A DNA stretch of 6,404 bases from Candidatus Peregrinibacteria bacterium (GCA_030638845.1 DAOWDW010000090.1:1-6404), one strand, 5' to 3'. Positions 1 to 5,316 are shown, counted from the first letter of the stretch. The notes: generated from the sequence alone by a model not told the origin. Numbers and translations are program-made.

Positions 1-112
1 CAAGTTTAGGATCGATATATAAACTTCCTTCATGTTCTGCTAGTAATTCTACTTGAGAATCTGAGAGAAAGGTTACGATGGACAGCTCTGAAAACGGGCA
101 CTTCGGTTTTGA
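1..112 (-). other. possible leftward coding fragment cut by the window edge
   Basis: On the minus strand one frame stays open from just after an in-frame TAA (115-113) to the window edge, 37 codons. It reads plausibly like protein (for example FLSDSQVELLAEHEG in the middle), but the visible part has no in-frame ATG, GTG or TTG. It could be the decayed 5' part of a gene continuing beyond the left edge, or chance. No family is recognised. Two TATAAT hexamers lie just upstream on the same strand. Confidence 0.18.
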
Positions 113-140
113 TTATAGGCACTTCGGTTTTGATTATAGG
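97..140. repeat. 21-bp tandem direct repeat, two copies
   Basis: Positions 98-118 and 119-139 are identical 21-bp units (GCACTTCGGTTTTGATTATAG), and the match extends one base on each side. On the minus strand each unit contains a perfect TATAAT (117-112 and 138-133), so the duplication also doubles a potential -10 element facing the left edge. There are no spacers, so this is not a CRISPR array. Replication slippage is the simplest origin. Confidence 0.9.
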
Positions 141-243
141 GTAGATAGAATAGGATTAACGCTAAAAATGCGGGGGGAAATAAATATTAAAATATTCAAG
201 AAAAATTTGAGATACTGTTTTATATGCTGAATTGAAAAATCAA

Positions 244-489
244 CTAAAACTTGCTATATGTTTTTTCATTTCTTCTTTGAATTGCTTTTAGAATAATTGT
301 TGACTGGTCATCAAAATATATAATTCTATAATTCCCAACTCGAATACGAAAGACATGTTCATATCCTTTTAACTTTTGGACTTCCAATGAACCATATTTC
401 CTCATAAAAAGCTTTTCAAGAGAATTTTCCAAGCGAATTCTGTCCTTTTTTGGAATTTGCTTCAATAATTTTTCATATTTCTTTGTCAT
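244..489 (-). CDS. RelE/YoeB-like toxin of a type II toxin-antitoxin pair
   Basis: This 81-aa protein has the size and layout of the RelE/ParE toxin superfamily, most of which are ribosome-dependent mRNA endonucleases in the cytoplasm. An N-terminal helical hairpin (about residues 4-30, rich in Lys/Glu) is followed by the family's hallmark strands: LKG at 40-42, FRIRVGNYRIIY at 47-58, and a C-terminal QRRNEKTY at 71-78 with the basic and Tyr residues typical of the active edge. The ATG (489-487) follows the antitoxin stop directly (TAGATG), so translation is coupled, and no separate ribosome binding site is evident. Gene order antitoxin then toxin is the normal one for Phd/YefM partners. Whether it cuts mRNA (RelE) or targets gyrase (ParE) cannot be decided from sequence alone; the Phd-type partner favours the RelE/YoeB side. 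Confidence 0.88.
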   Translation of the reverse strand: MTKKYEKLLKQIPKKDRIRLENSLEKLFMRKYGSLEVQKLKGYEHVFRIRVGNYRIIYFDDQSTIILKAIQRRNEKTYSKF

Positions 490-744
490 CTATTTATTGT
501 TGATCTTTCGTAAAGTTGTTAATACATCTCCTAATTCTACACCTTCACTATTTCCATTATCTGTAAAATCAATTACTGTTTCCCATTGGTCCATGGTAGG
601 TATATCTACACTATCATCAATTTTCATAATATAAAAAGAAGGTTTGGATCTACGAATAACACGAAACGACTCCCCAGATTCTACTCTGTTCGCGAACTCA
701 GCAAGATGAGTTCTTAAATCTTTTATGGAAATATCTTTAAACAT
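490..744 (-). CDS. Phd/YefM-family antitoxin
   Basis: This 84-aa protein neutralises the toxin encoded directly downstream and probably represses the operon. The N-terminal half (ISIKDLRTHLAEFANRVESG, then FRVIRRSKPSFYIMKID, residues 5-43) is the Phd/YefM DNA-binding and dimerisation fold: a helix with the pattern LR..L......V..GE, then two strands around a basic RRSKP turn. The C-terminal half (residues 44-84, ending GVELGDVLTTLRKINNK) is acidic and then helical, as in the toxin-wrapping tails of this family. The start ATG at 744 lies within an imperfect palindrome, so the RNA leader is short. No Shine-Dalgarno sequence is visible. The stop is immediately followed by the toxin ATG. Confidence 0.88.
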   Translation of the reverse strand: MFKDISIKDLRTHLAEFANRVESGESFRVIRRSKPSFYIMKIDDSVDIPTMDQWETVIDFTDNGNSEGVELGDVLTTLRKINNK

Positions 745-798
745 AAGTGTACTTTAGAAATATATATACAGTGTACACTTGGGTTATGATTATTGCAA
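745..798 (-). promoter_or_regulatory. toxin-antitoxin promoter with TGTACA operator palindromes
   Basis: Positions 770-779 form a perfect palindrome AGTGTACACT with core TGTACA (772-777). A second, imperfect site AAGTGTACTT lies at 745-754 next to the antitoxin ATG. The outer arms AAGTGTAC (745-752) and GTACACTT (773-780) are also inverted repeats of each other. The E. coli yefM-yoeB operator is known to use a long and a short palindrome with core TGTACA, so this matches the family of the adjacent antitoxin. A promoter TTGCAA (798-793), 17-nt spacer, TACACT (775-770) would place the -10 inside the perfect palindrome, fitting autorepression. The operator is better supported than the exact promoter. 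Confidence 0.65.
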
Positions 799-805
799 TT
801 TTTAC

Positions 806-1237
806 CTAGGAAGAGAAATAGTTTATCACTCTGGAGACGTGTTCTGACTCTTCCTTGGTGAGTGTTCGGCAGAGATGTCGAAAACCTGCTCTCCAGAGCA
901 ACAAAATGCTTTCATCTGAGATATGGCAAGTAAACACCTTGTCGCGCTTAGCTTCAATTGGCAGTGTTAGCTGAAAATGGTAATACACTTCAGAAGTAAT
1001 GGTATGAATTTGACCATGGACGGCAATTCGCTGCATTAAATCAGGCATCTGCTCGTTTGGTGAAGGTTCGGTCACAATGGAAAGTGCCGCAGACATGAAG
1101 TGGCGGCGGATGTACTCGAATGATTCTGGATCGTCCTCTGGTAACGATTCTGTCATCTCAGGGAATTCCTTTGCAATCAAACTGAAGCGAATATCCTTGA
1201 ATGGTTTTCGCCTTTCTTCTGACATATCATCTATCAT
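806..1237 (-). CDS. hypothetical protein, 143 aa
   Basis: No family is recognised. The protein looks soluble: no signal peptide and no membrane segment. The first 40 residues are charged (SEERRKPFKD; SLPEDDPESFEYIRRHF), the middle (about 66-95) alternates hydrophobic and polar residues as in beta strands (RIAVHGQIHTITSEVYYHFQLTLPIEA), and the end (about 108-140) looks helical. Two Cys (about C103, C123) and several His are not arranged as a clear metal site. The ATG at 1237 was taken; an in-frame ATG four codons later (1225) is equally possible, and neither has a Shine-Dalgarno sequence. The DNA is visibly less AT-rich than the flanking genes, which suggests separate acquisition. It ends 61 bp before the antitoxin start on the same strand, so cotranscription is possible, though the operon has its own operator. 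Confidence 0.6.
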   Translation of the reverse strand: MIDDMSEERRKPFKDIRFSLIAKEFPEMTESLPEDDPESFEYIRRHFMSAALSIVTEPSPNEQMPDLMQRIAVHGQIHTITSEVYYHFQLTLPIEAKRDKVFTCHISDESILLLWRAGFRHLCRTLTKEESEHVSRVINYFSS

Positions 1238-1418
1238 TTCAGTAAGAATTTATTTCACTAGTTCAGATTTGTCTAGCAAATATCAGCCTTAATACTGTGC
1301 GATTTGTTCGCTTGAATATGTTGTTCTCATATTTCTCTCTTGTTAAGTGATAAAAAGTAACAAAAGAAACAATGGATGCTAGTGTGTTTATGTGTCCACT
1401 TTTTGGGGTACAGATCAA

Positions 1419-1503
1419 TGGTGGGCCGGGAGGGATTCGAACCCCCGAAGTCAGAGACATCTGGTTTACAGCCAGACCCGTTTGACCGCTTCGGTACCGA
1501 CCC
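1419..1503 (-). tRNA. tRNA-Tyr (anticodon GUA)
   Basis: The reverse complement folds into a complete 85-nt class II tRNA. Acceptor GGGTCGG (1503-1497) pairs with CCGGCCC (with one G-U), followed by discriminator A (1422) and an encoded CCA (1421-1419). The D stem is CCG/CGG. The anticodon stem is TCTGG/CCAGA around loop CTGTAAA, with anticodon GTA at 1469-1467. A 13-nt variable arm precedes the T arm, GGGGG TTCGAAT CCCTC. The long variable arm with GUA is typical of bacterial tRNA-Tyr. It reads UAU/UAC codons. No clear terminator was seen downstream. Confidence 0.97.
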
Positions 1504-1511
1504 ATACAACT

Positions 1512-1520
1512 ATTATACCA
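1512..1520 (-). promoter_or_regulatory. extended -10 promoter of the tRNA-Tyr gene
   Basis: On the minus strand TGGTATAAT (1520-1512) is a perfect extended -10 element (TGnTATAAT). Initiation about 7 nt further on falls near 1505, two bases before the mature tRNA 5' end, so the primary transcript would have almost no leader. The TTGAGT upstream (13-nt spacing) is too close to act as a normal -35, which fits an extended -10 promoter that does not need one. Confidence 0.7.
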
Positions 1521-1551
1521 AAATTTGAAAACTCAATTTACCTTTTCCTTC

Positions 1552-1568
1552 GCTCACCTTCGGTGAGC
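1552..1568. repeat. GC-rich hairpin upstream of the tRNA promoter
   Basis: GCTCACC (1552-1558) and GGTGAGC (1562-1568) form a perfect 7-bp stem around a TTC loop. There is no T-tract after it on the plus strand. On the minus strand it lies between the tRNA fragment and the tRNA promoter. It belongs to a short GC-rich patch (about 1548-1600) in an otherwise AT-rich intergenic stretch and may be part of a small dispersed intergenic repeat; function unknown. Confidence 0.6.
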
Positions 1569-1581
1569 TATGGACGGCGGG

Positions 1582-1599
1582 CCGCTTCGGTACCGACCC
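1582..1599 (-). repeat. duplicated 5' end of tRNA-Tyr (18 bp fragment)
   Basis: Positions 1582-1599 match 1486-1503 base for base. On the minus strand this is tRNA-Tyr nucleotides 1-18 (acceptor 5' strand, positions 8-9 and the start of the D arm). After that the sequence diverges completely, so no second tRNA can fold. It is a remnant of a lost tandem tRNA copy or a recombination footprint. Integrase att duplications usually involve the tRNA 3' end, so a phage or island att site is less likely. Confidence 0.8.
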
Positions 1600-1680
1600 C
1601 CACAAATACTTGCAAACAAACTACATAAATAATCTATTGCTGATAAAGTGTACTCATCACTAACTCAAAATTCAATTTAA

Positions 1681-2550
1681 ATGTTCTATCTTTTAGCAGT
1701 TATTTCCATGATTGGCTACAGTGTGCAAAATACCCTTCTTGTTAAGTATGCACGAAATATAGACGGACTAAGTTTAGCTTTTTACAGAAACATTTCTTTT
1801 ATAGTTACCCTTTTTCCACTTCTTTTATTTTCATCTTCAGATGAAATTTTGGAAGTTTTAGCGCATTGGAAAATACTTCTTCTCTCTGGAGCAACTGGTG
1901 GAATATTTTTAGCAACTATATTTACTTCTTATAGGTACATTGGTGTTAGCACATCTGTAACCATAGTTCGTGCAGCAACAACTATTCTCATGACATTTTT
2001 TGGATTGATAATATATGGTGAAATATTATCACCCTTAGCATTTTCATTAATTGGATTAATAGTCCTTGCAAGTATTTGGCTAAGTGTTCAAAAATCAAAC
2101 TTTGACCATTTAACAGAAAAATTGATGGTTGGCATATTGCTTACTATTCTTGCTTCTATATTTGTAGTTGTAACAAAAATTGCACTTGTTGACCTTAGTC
2201 GTTCTGCGGATGCTCTTACCAGTGGATACTTTTGGGAAATATCTATTGGAATATCCACTATGATTATACTTTTTCTTCGTTGGATATTATTTAAGAAAGG
2301 ATTACAGAAAATAGACAGAAAAACTTATATTGGCATTGTAGCTTGCACCTCTCCTACTCTTATAGGAACAGGATGTTATGCACTTGCACTTAGCACAGGA
2401 TCAATTGCACTTGTAAGTTCTATTGGAAGTGGATCTTTATTTGTAACAGGATTTCTTGCTTGGGCCTTATATGGGGAAAAGCTAAAGAAAAGACAATGGT
2501 TTGCTATGGTTATAATTATTTTGGCGATAATTTCGCTTAAGTTTGTTTAA
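1681..2550 (+). CDS. EamA/DMT-superfamily membrane transporter
   Basis: This 289-aa protein is almost entirely hydrophobic, with about ten predicted transmembrane helices, the size and topology of the drug/metabolite transporter (DMT) superfamily. It shows the internal duplication of two EamA halves. The first ends with RAATTILMTFFGLIIYGE and a following helix (about 97-136). The second has the equivalent SSIGSGSLFVTGFLAWALYGE and a helix (about 246-287). The YGE near the end of the ninth helix is a common EamA signature. A loop at about 137-148 (QKSNFDHLTEK) separates the halves. Family members export or import small metabolites such as amino acids and nucleosides; substrate cannot be assigned here. 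It stands alone on the plus strand. The ATG at 1681 has no Shine-Dalgarno sequence, and only a weak promoter (TTGCTG 1637, CTAACT 1660) was seen. Confidence 0.88.
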   Translation: MFYLLAVISMIGYSVQNTLLVKYARNIDGLSLAFYRNISFIVTLFPLLLFSSSDEILEVLAHWKILLLSGATGGIFLATIFTSYRYIGVSTSVTIVRAATTILMTFFGLIIYGEILSPLAFSLIGLIVLASIWLSVQKSNFDHLTEKLMVGILLTILASIFVVVTKIALVDLSRSADALTSGYFWEISIGISTMIILFLRWILFKKGLQKIDRKTYIGIVACTSPTLIGTGCYALALSTGSIALVSSIGSGSLFVTGFLAWALYGEKLKKRQWFAMVIIILAIISLKFV

Positions 2551-2560
2551 ATATATGATA

Positions 2561-2572
2561 GTTATTAATAAC
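2561..2572. repeat. 12-bp perfect palindrome upstream of the ncRNA promoter
   Basis: GTTATTAATAAC reads the same on both strands. It begins 10 bp after the transporter stop and ends 12 bp before the -35 of the ncRNA promoter. It could be an operator or activator site for the RNA, or simply an AT-rich chance palindrome. No T-run supports a terminator role. Confidence 0.45.
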
Positions 2573-2584
2573 ATCTAATAACGT

Positions 2585-2612
2585 TTGACAACAATGAAAG
2601 AAATAGTAAAAT
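2585..2612 (+). promoter_or_regulatory. sigma70-type promoter of the structured ncRNA
   Basis: A perfect -35 TTGACA (2585-2590) is separated by 16 nt from TAAAAT (2607-2612), a 5/6 match to the -10 consensus. Initiation about 7 nt downstream falls near 2619, exactly where the first hairpin of the RNA (ACCTCC/GGAGGT) starts. This agreement between promoter and fold supports both calls. It is among the strongest promoters in the window. Confidence 0.72.
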
Positions 2613-2667
2613 CTCGCTACCTCCTGAAGTGGAGGTGACGTGCTACTACCCTTACAGAAATAAGGGT

Positions 2668-2817
2668 AGGAAGCTCTGGTAAGTTGAAATACCTTTTTCT
2701 CTGAGGAGAAACCATGAAAGGTTGGACCCAACATGCCGATGTCAGAGGGCTAGCTGGCAGATGAGTTGTTCTTCCCGAACCGCGCGCAAAAAGTGAGATG
2801 CGCATCAGGAAGCTCTG
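2668..2817 (+). repeat. 11-nt direct repeat within the ncRNA (2668-2678 and 2807-2817)
   Basis: AGGAAGCTCTG occurs twice, once just after the 9-bp hairpin and once just before the 3' strand of the long-range stem. Both copies contain GGAA, which can pair with the TTCC loop at 2772-2775, so the two could compete for the same pseudoknot partner or mark an internally duplicated module. Confidence 0.85.
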
Positions 2818-2840
2818 AAGCCACTAGCCCGCCAAATCTT

Positions 2841-2880
2841 AGAGCCGTCCCGCATCTCGCGGGACGGCTCTCGTCTTAAT
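2841..2880 (+). terminator. terminal hairpin / probable intrinsic terminator of the ncRNA
   Basis: AGAGCCGTCCCGC (2841-2853) and GCGGGACGGCTCT (2859-2871) form a perfect 13-bp GC-rich stem with loop ATCTC. The tail CGTCTTAATT is T-rich but not a clean U-tract, so termination may be incomplete, or the stem may mainly stabilise the RNA 3' end. It is the most stable hairpin in the window and lies well before the next promoter (2968). Confidence 0.75.
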
Positions 2881-2967
2881 TATGTGAAAGAATATTATTT
2901 ATGAATCAGACATTGTATAAATTTTGTATTCAGTGTCTTACTGTATTAATCAACTAGTTAACAAAAC

Positions 2968-2995
2968 TTGACATGCGTTTTAATAGTTGTACTAT
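2968..2995 (+). promoter_or_regulatory. promoter placing the transcript start at the ATG of the 204-aa gene
   Basis: TTGACA (2968-2973) is a perfect -35. A 16-nt spacer leads to TACTAT (2990-2995), 4/6 of the -10 consensus. The expected start point is about 3002-3003, which coincides with ATG 3003-3005. The spacing equals that of the ncRNA promoter upstream. An 8-bp palindrome AACTAGTT (2952-2959) lies just upstream of the -35. Confidence 0.6.
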
Positions 2996-3002
2996 TTGCG
3001 CA

Positions 3003-3617
3003 ATGGATAATTTACTACCAAATGAAATTGGTATAGAAAATTCTGATAACTCTGTTGAAACTCTGACTACAGAAGAAGTTTTTAAAACATATCAATTACC
3101 CTATGAAGAAAATAATACAAACTTATCAGAAGCTAAAAAAAGAGCATATAAAATAATTCAAGAAATATATGGAGGTGATGCAGATAGGTTTCACTCACAA
3201 ATATATTGGTTATTAAATTGGGCAGATCCATCAGAATTACAAGTATTTATAGACCAAACTGGAGGAGAGGAATATTCACTTAAAGTAAAGATAGAAGATG
3301 TAATTCCAAATATAAGAAATGACATAGAGGGACTTCTTGAAAGACTTGGTATAATTTCAACAACAGGTAAAAAAACTGTAGTTTTAGGATGTACTATATG
3401 TGAAAATCGAATTAATCAATTACCTCCACAAGAAATAATCGCTCTTTGGAATGAAGCAACTAAAGCTAAATTAAAAAAGCATATAATTAGATTAAACGCA
3501 TATATAGATAGACAAGATGAAGATGGTCAAGATATTGAAAGAAAAGAAATCCACAAACTAATGAAGAATCTCAAGCAAATTCATAGTAAATACGGAGAAA
3601 CAGTTCAGTGTGCTTAA
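3003..3617 (+). CDS. hypothetical protein, 204 aa, probably leaderless
   Basis: No family is recognised. The start at 3003 was chosen over an in-frame ATG at 2973, because the latter lies inside the promoter and its first codons would not be transcribed. The protein is soluble, acidic at the N-terminus and basic-helical at the C-terminus. Residues 40-80 look helical (SEAKKRAYKIIQEIYGG, then HSQIYWLLNWADPSELQVF). A central part (about 95-120, KIEDVIPNIRNDIEGLLERLG) precedes a short hydrophobic strand with a C-x-x-C pair (LGCTICEN, C130 and C133). The tail (150-196) is a charged helix, possibly a coiled coil (AKLKKHIIRLNAY; RKEIHKLMKNLKQIHSKY). Another Cys is next to last (C203). The CxxC might bind metal or act in redox, but there is no second pair to complete a zinc site. 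It is transcribed towards the ABC operon on the opposite strand. Confidence 0.72.
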   Translation: MDNLLPNEIGIENSDNSVETLTTEEVFKTYQLPYEENNTNLSEAKKRAYKIIQEIYGGDADRFHSQIYWLLNWADPSELQVFIDQTGGEEYSLKVKIEDVIPNIRNDIEGLLERLGIISTTGKKTVVLGCTICENRINQLPPQEIIALWNEATKAKLKKHIIRLNAYIDRQDEDGQDIERKEIHKLMKNLKQIHSKYGETVQCA

Positions 3618-3665
3618 TTATTCATTCAGCAAAGTATTTTTCTGTATTGCATTTGTACTACATTG

Positions 3666-3692
3666 TCACACATTGTGTGAATCACAATTTTT
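3666..3692 (+). terminator. possible terminator between convergent genes
   Basis: TCACAC (3666-3671) and GTGTGA (3675-3680) form a 6-bp stem with loop ATT, and a TTTTT run follows at 3688-3692 after a 7-nt gap. Flanking ATTG (3662-3665) and CAAT (3685-3688) could extend the stem across an internal bulge. It is in the right place to end the 204-aa gene's transcript. The opposite strand has no T-run, so it is unlikely to serve the converging ABC operon. Confidence 0.4.
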
Positions 3693-3743
3693 ACAGATTA
3701 TAAAACATACTTCACTCATTTCATTTATTTCATTTTCGCATTC

Positions 3744-4961
3744 CTATCTATCCCATCGTATAGCCTCAATTGGACTTAAATTAGCTGCTTTCTTTGCAGG
3801 GTAAATACCAAAGGCAATACCAGTTACAAGTGCCATGAGTACAGCAGAAAATAGTGCAGGAAGAGAAAGAGCAAAGCGCATATCCCCTAAAAACTTTGCA
3901 GCTACTGCCGTAAGTACAAGACCAATAATTGCTCCTCCTATTATTCCAATACATCCTCCCAGTAACGTAAGAGACACTGCCTCAAGTAAAAACTGTATAA
4001 GTATATCTCGCTTACGAGCTCCTAATGCTTTCCGAAGTCCTATTTCTCTCGTTCGCTCAGATACAGCAACAAGCATAATATTCATTATTCCTATTCCTCC
4101 AACAAGAAGTGAAACACCTGCGATTAACCCAACAAAAGCTGTAAGCCCCATTGTAACCTGACCAATTATTTCTGTTGCCTGCTCTGCACTACGTGCAATG
4201 AAGTCATCTTTATCTGGATCTTCATCTGGATTATCTATGCTATGACGCTGACGAAGTGTTGATTTAATATCTGCAAGCGCAAGATCATCATCTCCTTTAG
4301 ATTTTAAACTCATGTAGCTTAAAGTTTTTTGCCCTGTAGCTGCTGCCGCTGTATTAAATGGAACATATACTGGAGTATCCATATCTTGCATTAAGGCAGA
4401 ACCTAAGGTTTGCATAACACCAACAACCGTATATGACCTACTGGCTATTCTTATTTTTTCTCCTAACGGATCTTGGTCTCCAAATAAGTCTTGTGCCGTT
4501 TGCCATCCAAGTACTGCTACATTACGTGCACCCTTTTCATCGTTGCTATCTAACAGTCTTCCTTTTTCTAACTTTAACCCGTAGTTATTAAAAAAGTTTG
4601 ATACTGTTCCAAAAATAAATGGAGTTACTTCTTCTGTGCCATACTGAACAGATTCTGTTAAAAATATTACTGGAGCAACACTTTCTACAGTGCTTAGTTT
4701 TTCTACTGCTTCAAAATCTTCATAAACAAGACTGTCTAATGTTCTGCCAAATTTTTCAAATCCAGTTGGATATACTTCTATTAAATTATTAGAAAAAGAT
4801 TCTACCTGATCTAATATATACGCTTCGAATGTTCTTCCAATAGATACCATAAGCACTACACTCCCTACTCCAATAATTATACCGAGCATTGTAAGCAGAG
4901 AACGCATTCTATTTATAGTAAGCGCTTTATAAGCCGCTGATATGGTATCTGAAATAAGCAT
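3744..4961 (-). CDS. MacB/FtsX-type ABC transporter permease, second of a paralogous pair
   Basis: This 405-aa permease belongs to the MacB/LolC/FtsX (type VII, mechanotransmission) family, which works in the cytoplasmic membrane with a LolD/MacB-type ATPase. TM1 is at about 22-43 ([18 protein letters not shown]). A large extracytoplasmic domain (about 44-268) ends in the typical SYTVVGV segment (176-182). TM2 is at about 271-298 ([13 protein letters not shown]), then the hallmark cytoplasmic segment [21 protein letters not shown] (301-321), TM3 at about 325-352 and TM4 at about 366-388, ending GIYPAKKA. The frame is open 22 codons further upstream, but that stretch lies inside the preceding gene. 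ATG 4961 follows the preceding TAA after one base, so it was taken as start. Translational coupling is likely. Such transporters move lipoproteins, peptides or antibiotics across or out of the membrane; the substrate is unknown. Confidence 0.92.
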   Translation of the reverse strand: MLISDTISAAYKALTINRMRSLLTMLGIIIGVGSVVLMVSIGRTFEAYILDQVESFSNNLIEVYPTGFEKFGRTLDSLVYEDFEAVEKLSTVESVAPVIFLTESVQYGTEEVTPFIFGTVSNFFNNYGLKLEKGRLLDSNDEKGARNVAVLGWQTAQDLFGDQDPLGEKIRIASRSYTVVGVMQTLGSALMQDMDTPVYVPFNTAAAATGQKTLSYMSLKSKGDDDLALADIKSTLRQRHSIDNPDEDPDKDDFIARSAEQATEIIGQVTMGLTAFVGLIAGVSLLVGGIGIMNIMLVAVSERTREIGLRKALGARKRDILIQFLLEAVSLTLLGGCIGIIGGAIIGLVLTAVAAKFLGDMRFALSLPALFSAVLMALVTGIAFGIYPAKKAANLSPIEAIRWDR

Positions 4962-5316
4962 TTTATTCGTAGCGAAGTGCGGACATAGGAGAAAGTTCTG
5001 AAGCTTTTTTTGCAGGATAAATACCAAAAATCAAACCTGTAAGAAGTGCCATAAGCAAAGCTATAAACATAGCAGGAATAGAAAATTCTAATGTATAACT
5101 ATCTAAGAATTTATTAATAATTGCCGCAATTAAAGATGCCATACTTATACCAAGTATTAGTCCAATTATTCCTCCTGTTAAGGTAAGTGCTACAGCCTCA
5201 AAAATAAATTGCCAAAGAATATCTCTTCTTCTTGCGCCCAATGCTTTTCTAAGTCCTATTTCTCTCGTTCGTTCTGTAACAGCAACAAGCATAATATTCA
5301 TAATTCCTATTCCTCC
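4024..5316. repeat. conserved 77-bp segment shared by the two permease genes (4024-4100 and 5240-5316)
   Basis: The two stretches differ at about 7 of 77 positions, including many synonymous sites, far closer than the rest of the two genes. They encode the TM2 end and the [11 protein letters not shown] segment ([13 protein letters not shown], then [14 protein letters not shown]). The copies are in direct orientation 1216 bp apart, so recombination between them could delete or fuse the permeases. Confidence 0.75.

Larger units (their letters stand above)
2619..2880 (+). ncRNA. structured ncRNA (~260 nt), candidate standalone HEARO/omega-RNA-like or novel family
   Basis: There is no plausible protein gene here, and the DNA is much richer in GC than its flanks. 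In order the RNA can form: ACCTCC/GGAGGT (2619-2636); a perfect 9-bp stem CTACCCTTA/TAAGGGTAG with loop CAGAAA (2646-2669); GGTA/TACC (2678-2693); TTTCTC/GAGAAA with loop TGAG (2696-2711); AACC/GGTT (2710-2723) or the mutually exclusive GTTG/CAAC (2721-2732); ACAT/ATGT (2731-2742); and a long-range 11-bp stem GGGCTAG-TGGC with GCCA-CTAGCCC (2747-2758 with 2820-2830, one bulged C). That stem encloses GTTC/GAAC (2768-2780) and GCGCA/TGCGC (2784-2803). Loop TTCC (2772-2775) can pair with GGAA (2808-2811) as a pseudoknot. A 13-bp terminal hairpin closes the unit. Multiple short hairpins plus pseudoknot recall the HEARO RNAs that guide IscB/IsrB, but this is a general likeness recalled, not computed, and no nuclease gene is adjacent. 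Structured RNA: fairly sure. HEARO identity: roughly one in three. Confidence 0.7.

Noticed and set aside
97..140. CRISPR array
   Set aside because: The two repeats are directly adjacent with no spacer, and there is no cas gene or further unit.
1077..1292. Plus-strand frame opposite the 143-aa gene
   Set aside because: It is a low-complexity Ser/Asn/Ile-rich mirror of the minus-strand gene, which has the better protein-like composition.
1263..1628. Reading frames on both strands running through the tRNA-Tyr region
   Set aside because: They are produced by the tRNA and its GC-rich flank; the tRNA fold is complete and explains the conservation-like pattern.
2699..2712. Hammerhead-like core (CTGAGGA followed by GAAAC) in the ncRNA
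   Set aside because: There is no stem II between the two halves and no matching stem I/III arrangement; the bases are better explained by the TTTCTC/GAGAAA hairpin.
2537..2805. Minus-strand reading frames of 62-65 codons across the ncRNA
   Set aside because: They lie antisense to a highly structured RNA, overlap each other in different frames, and have no protein-like pattern or start signals.
2619..2880. tmRNA, SRP RNA, RNase P RNA or 6S RNA
   Set aside because: There is no tRNA-like 3' end, no SRP helix 8 motif, no GAGGAAAGTCC-type RNase P core, and no single long bulged helix as in 6S RNA.
3610..4161. Plus-strand frames after the 204-aa gene and opposite the second permease
   Set aside because: They are shadows: one covers the intergenic terminator region and the other lies entirely antisense to the permease gene.
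4962..5027. 22-codon N-terminal extension of the second permease
   Set aside because: It lies wholly over the 3' end of the first permease in another frame and does not resemble the family; the ATG one base after the stop gives the normal N-terminus.
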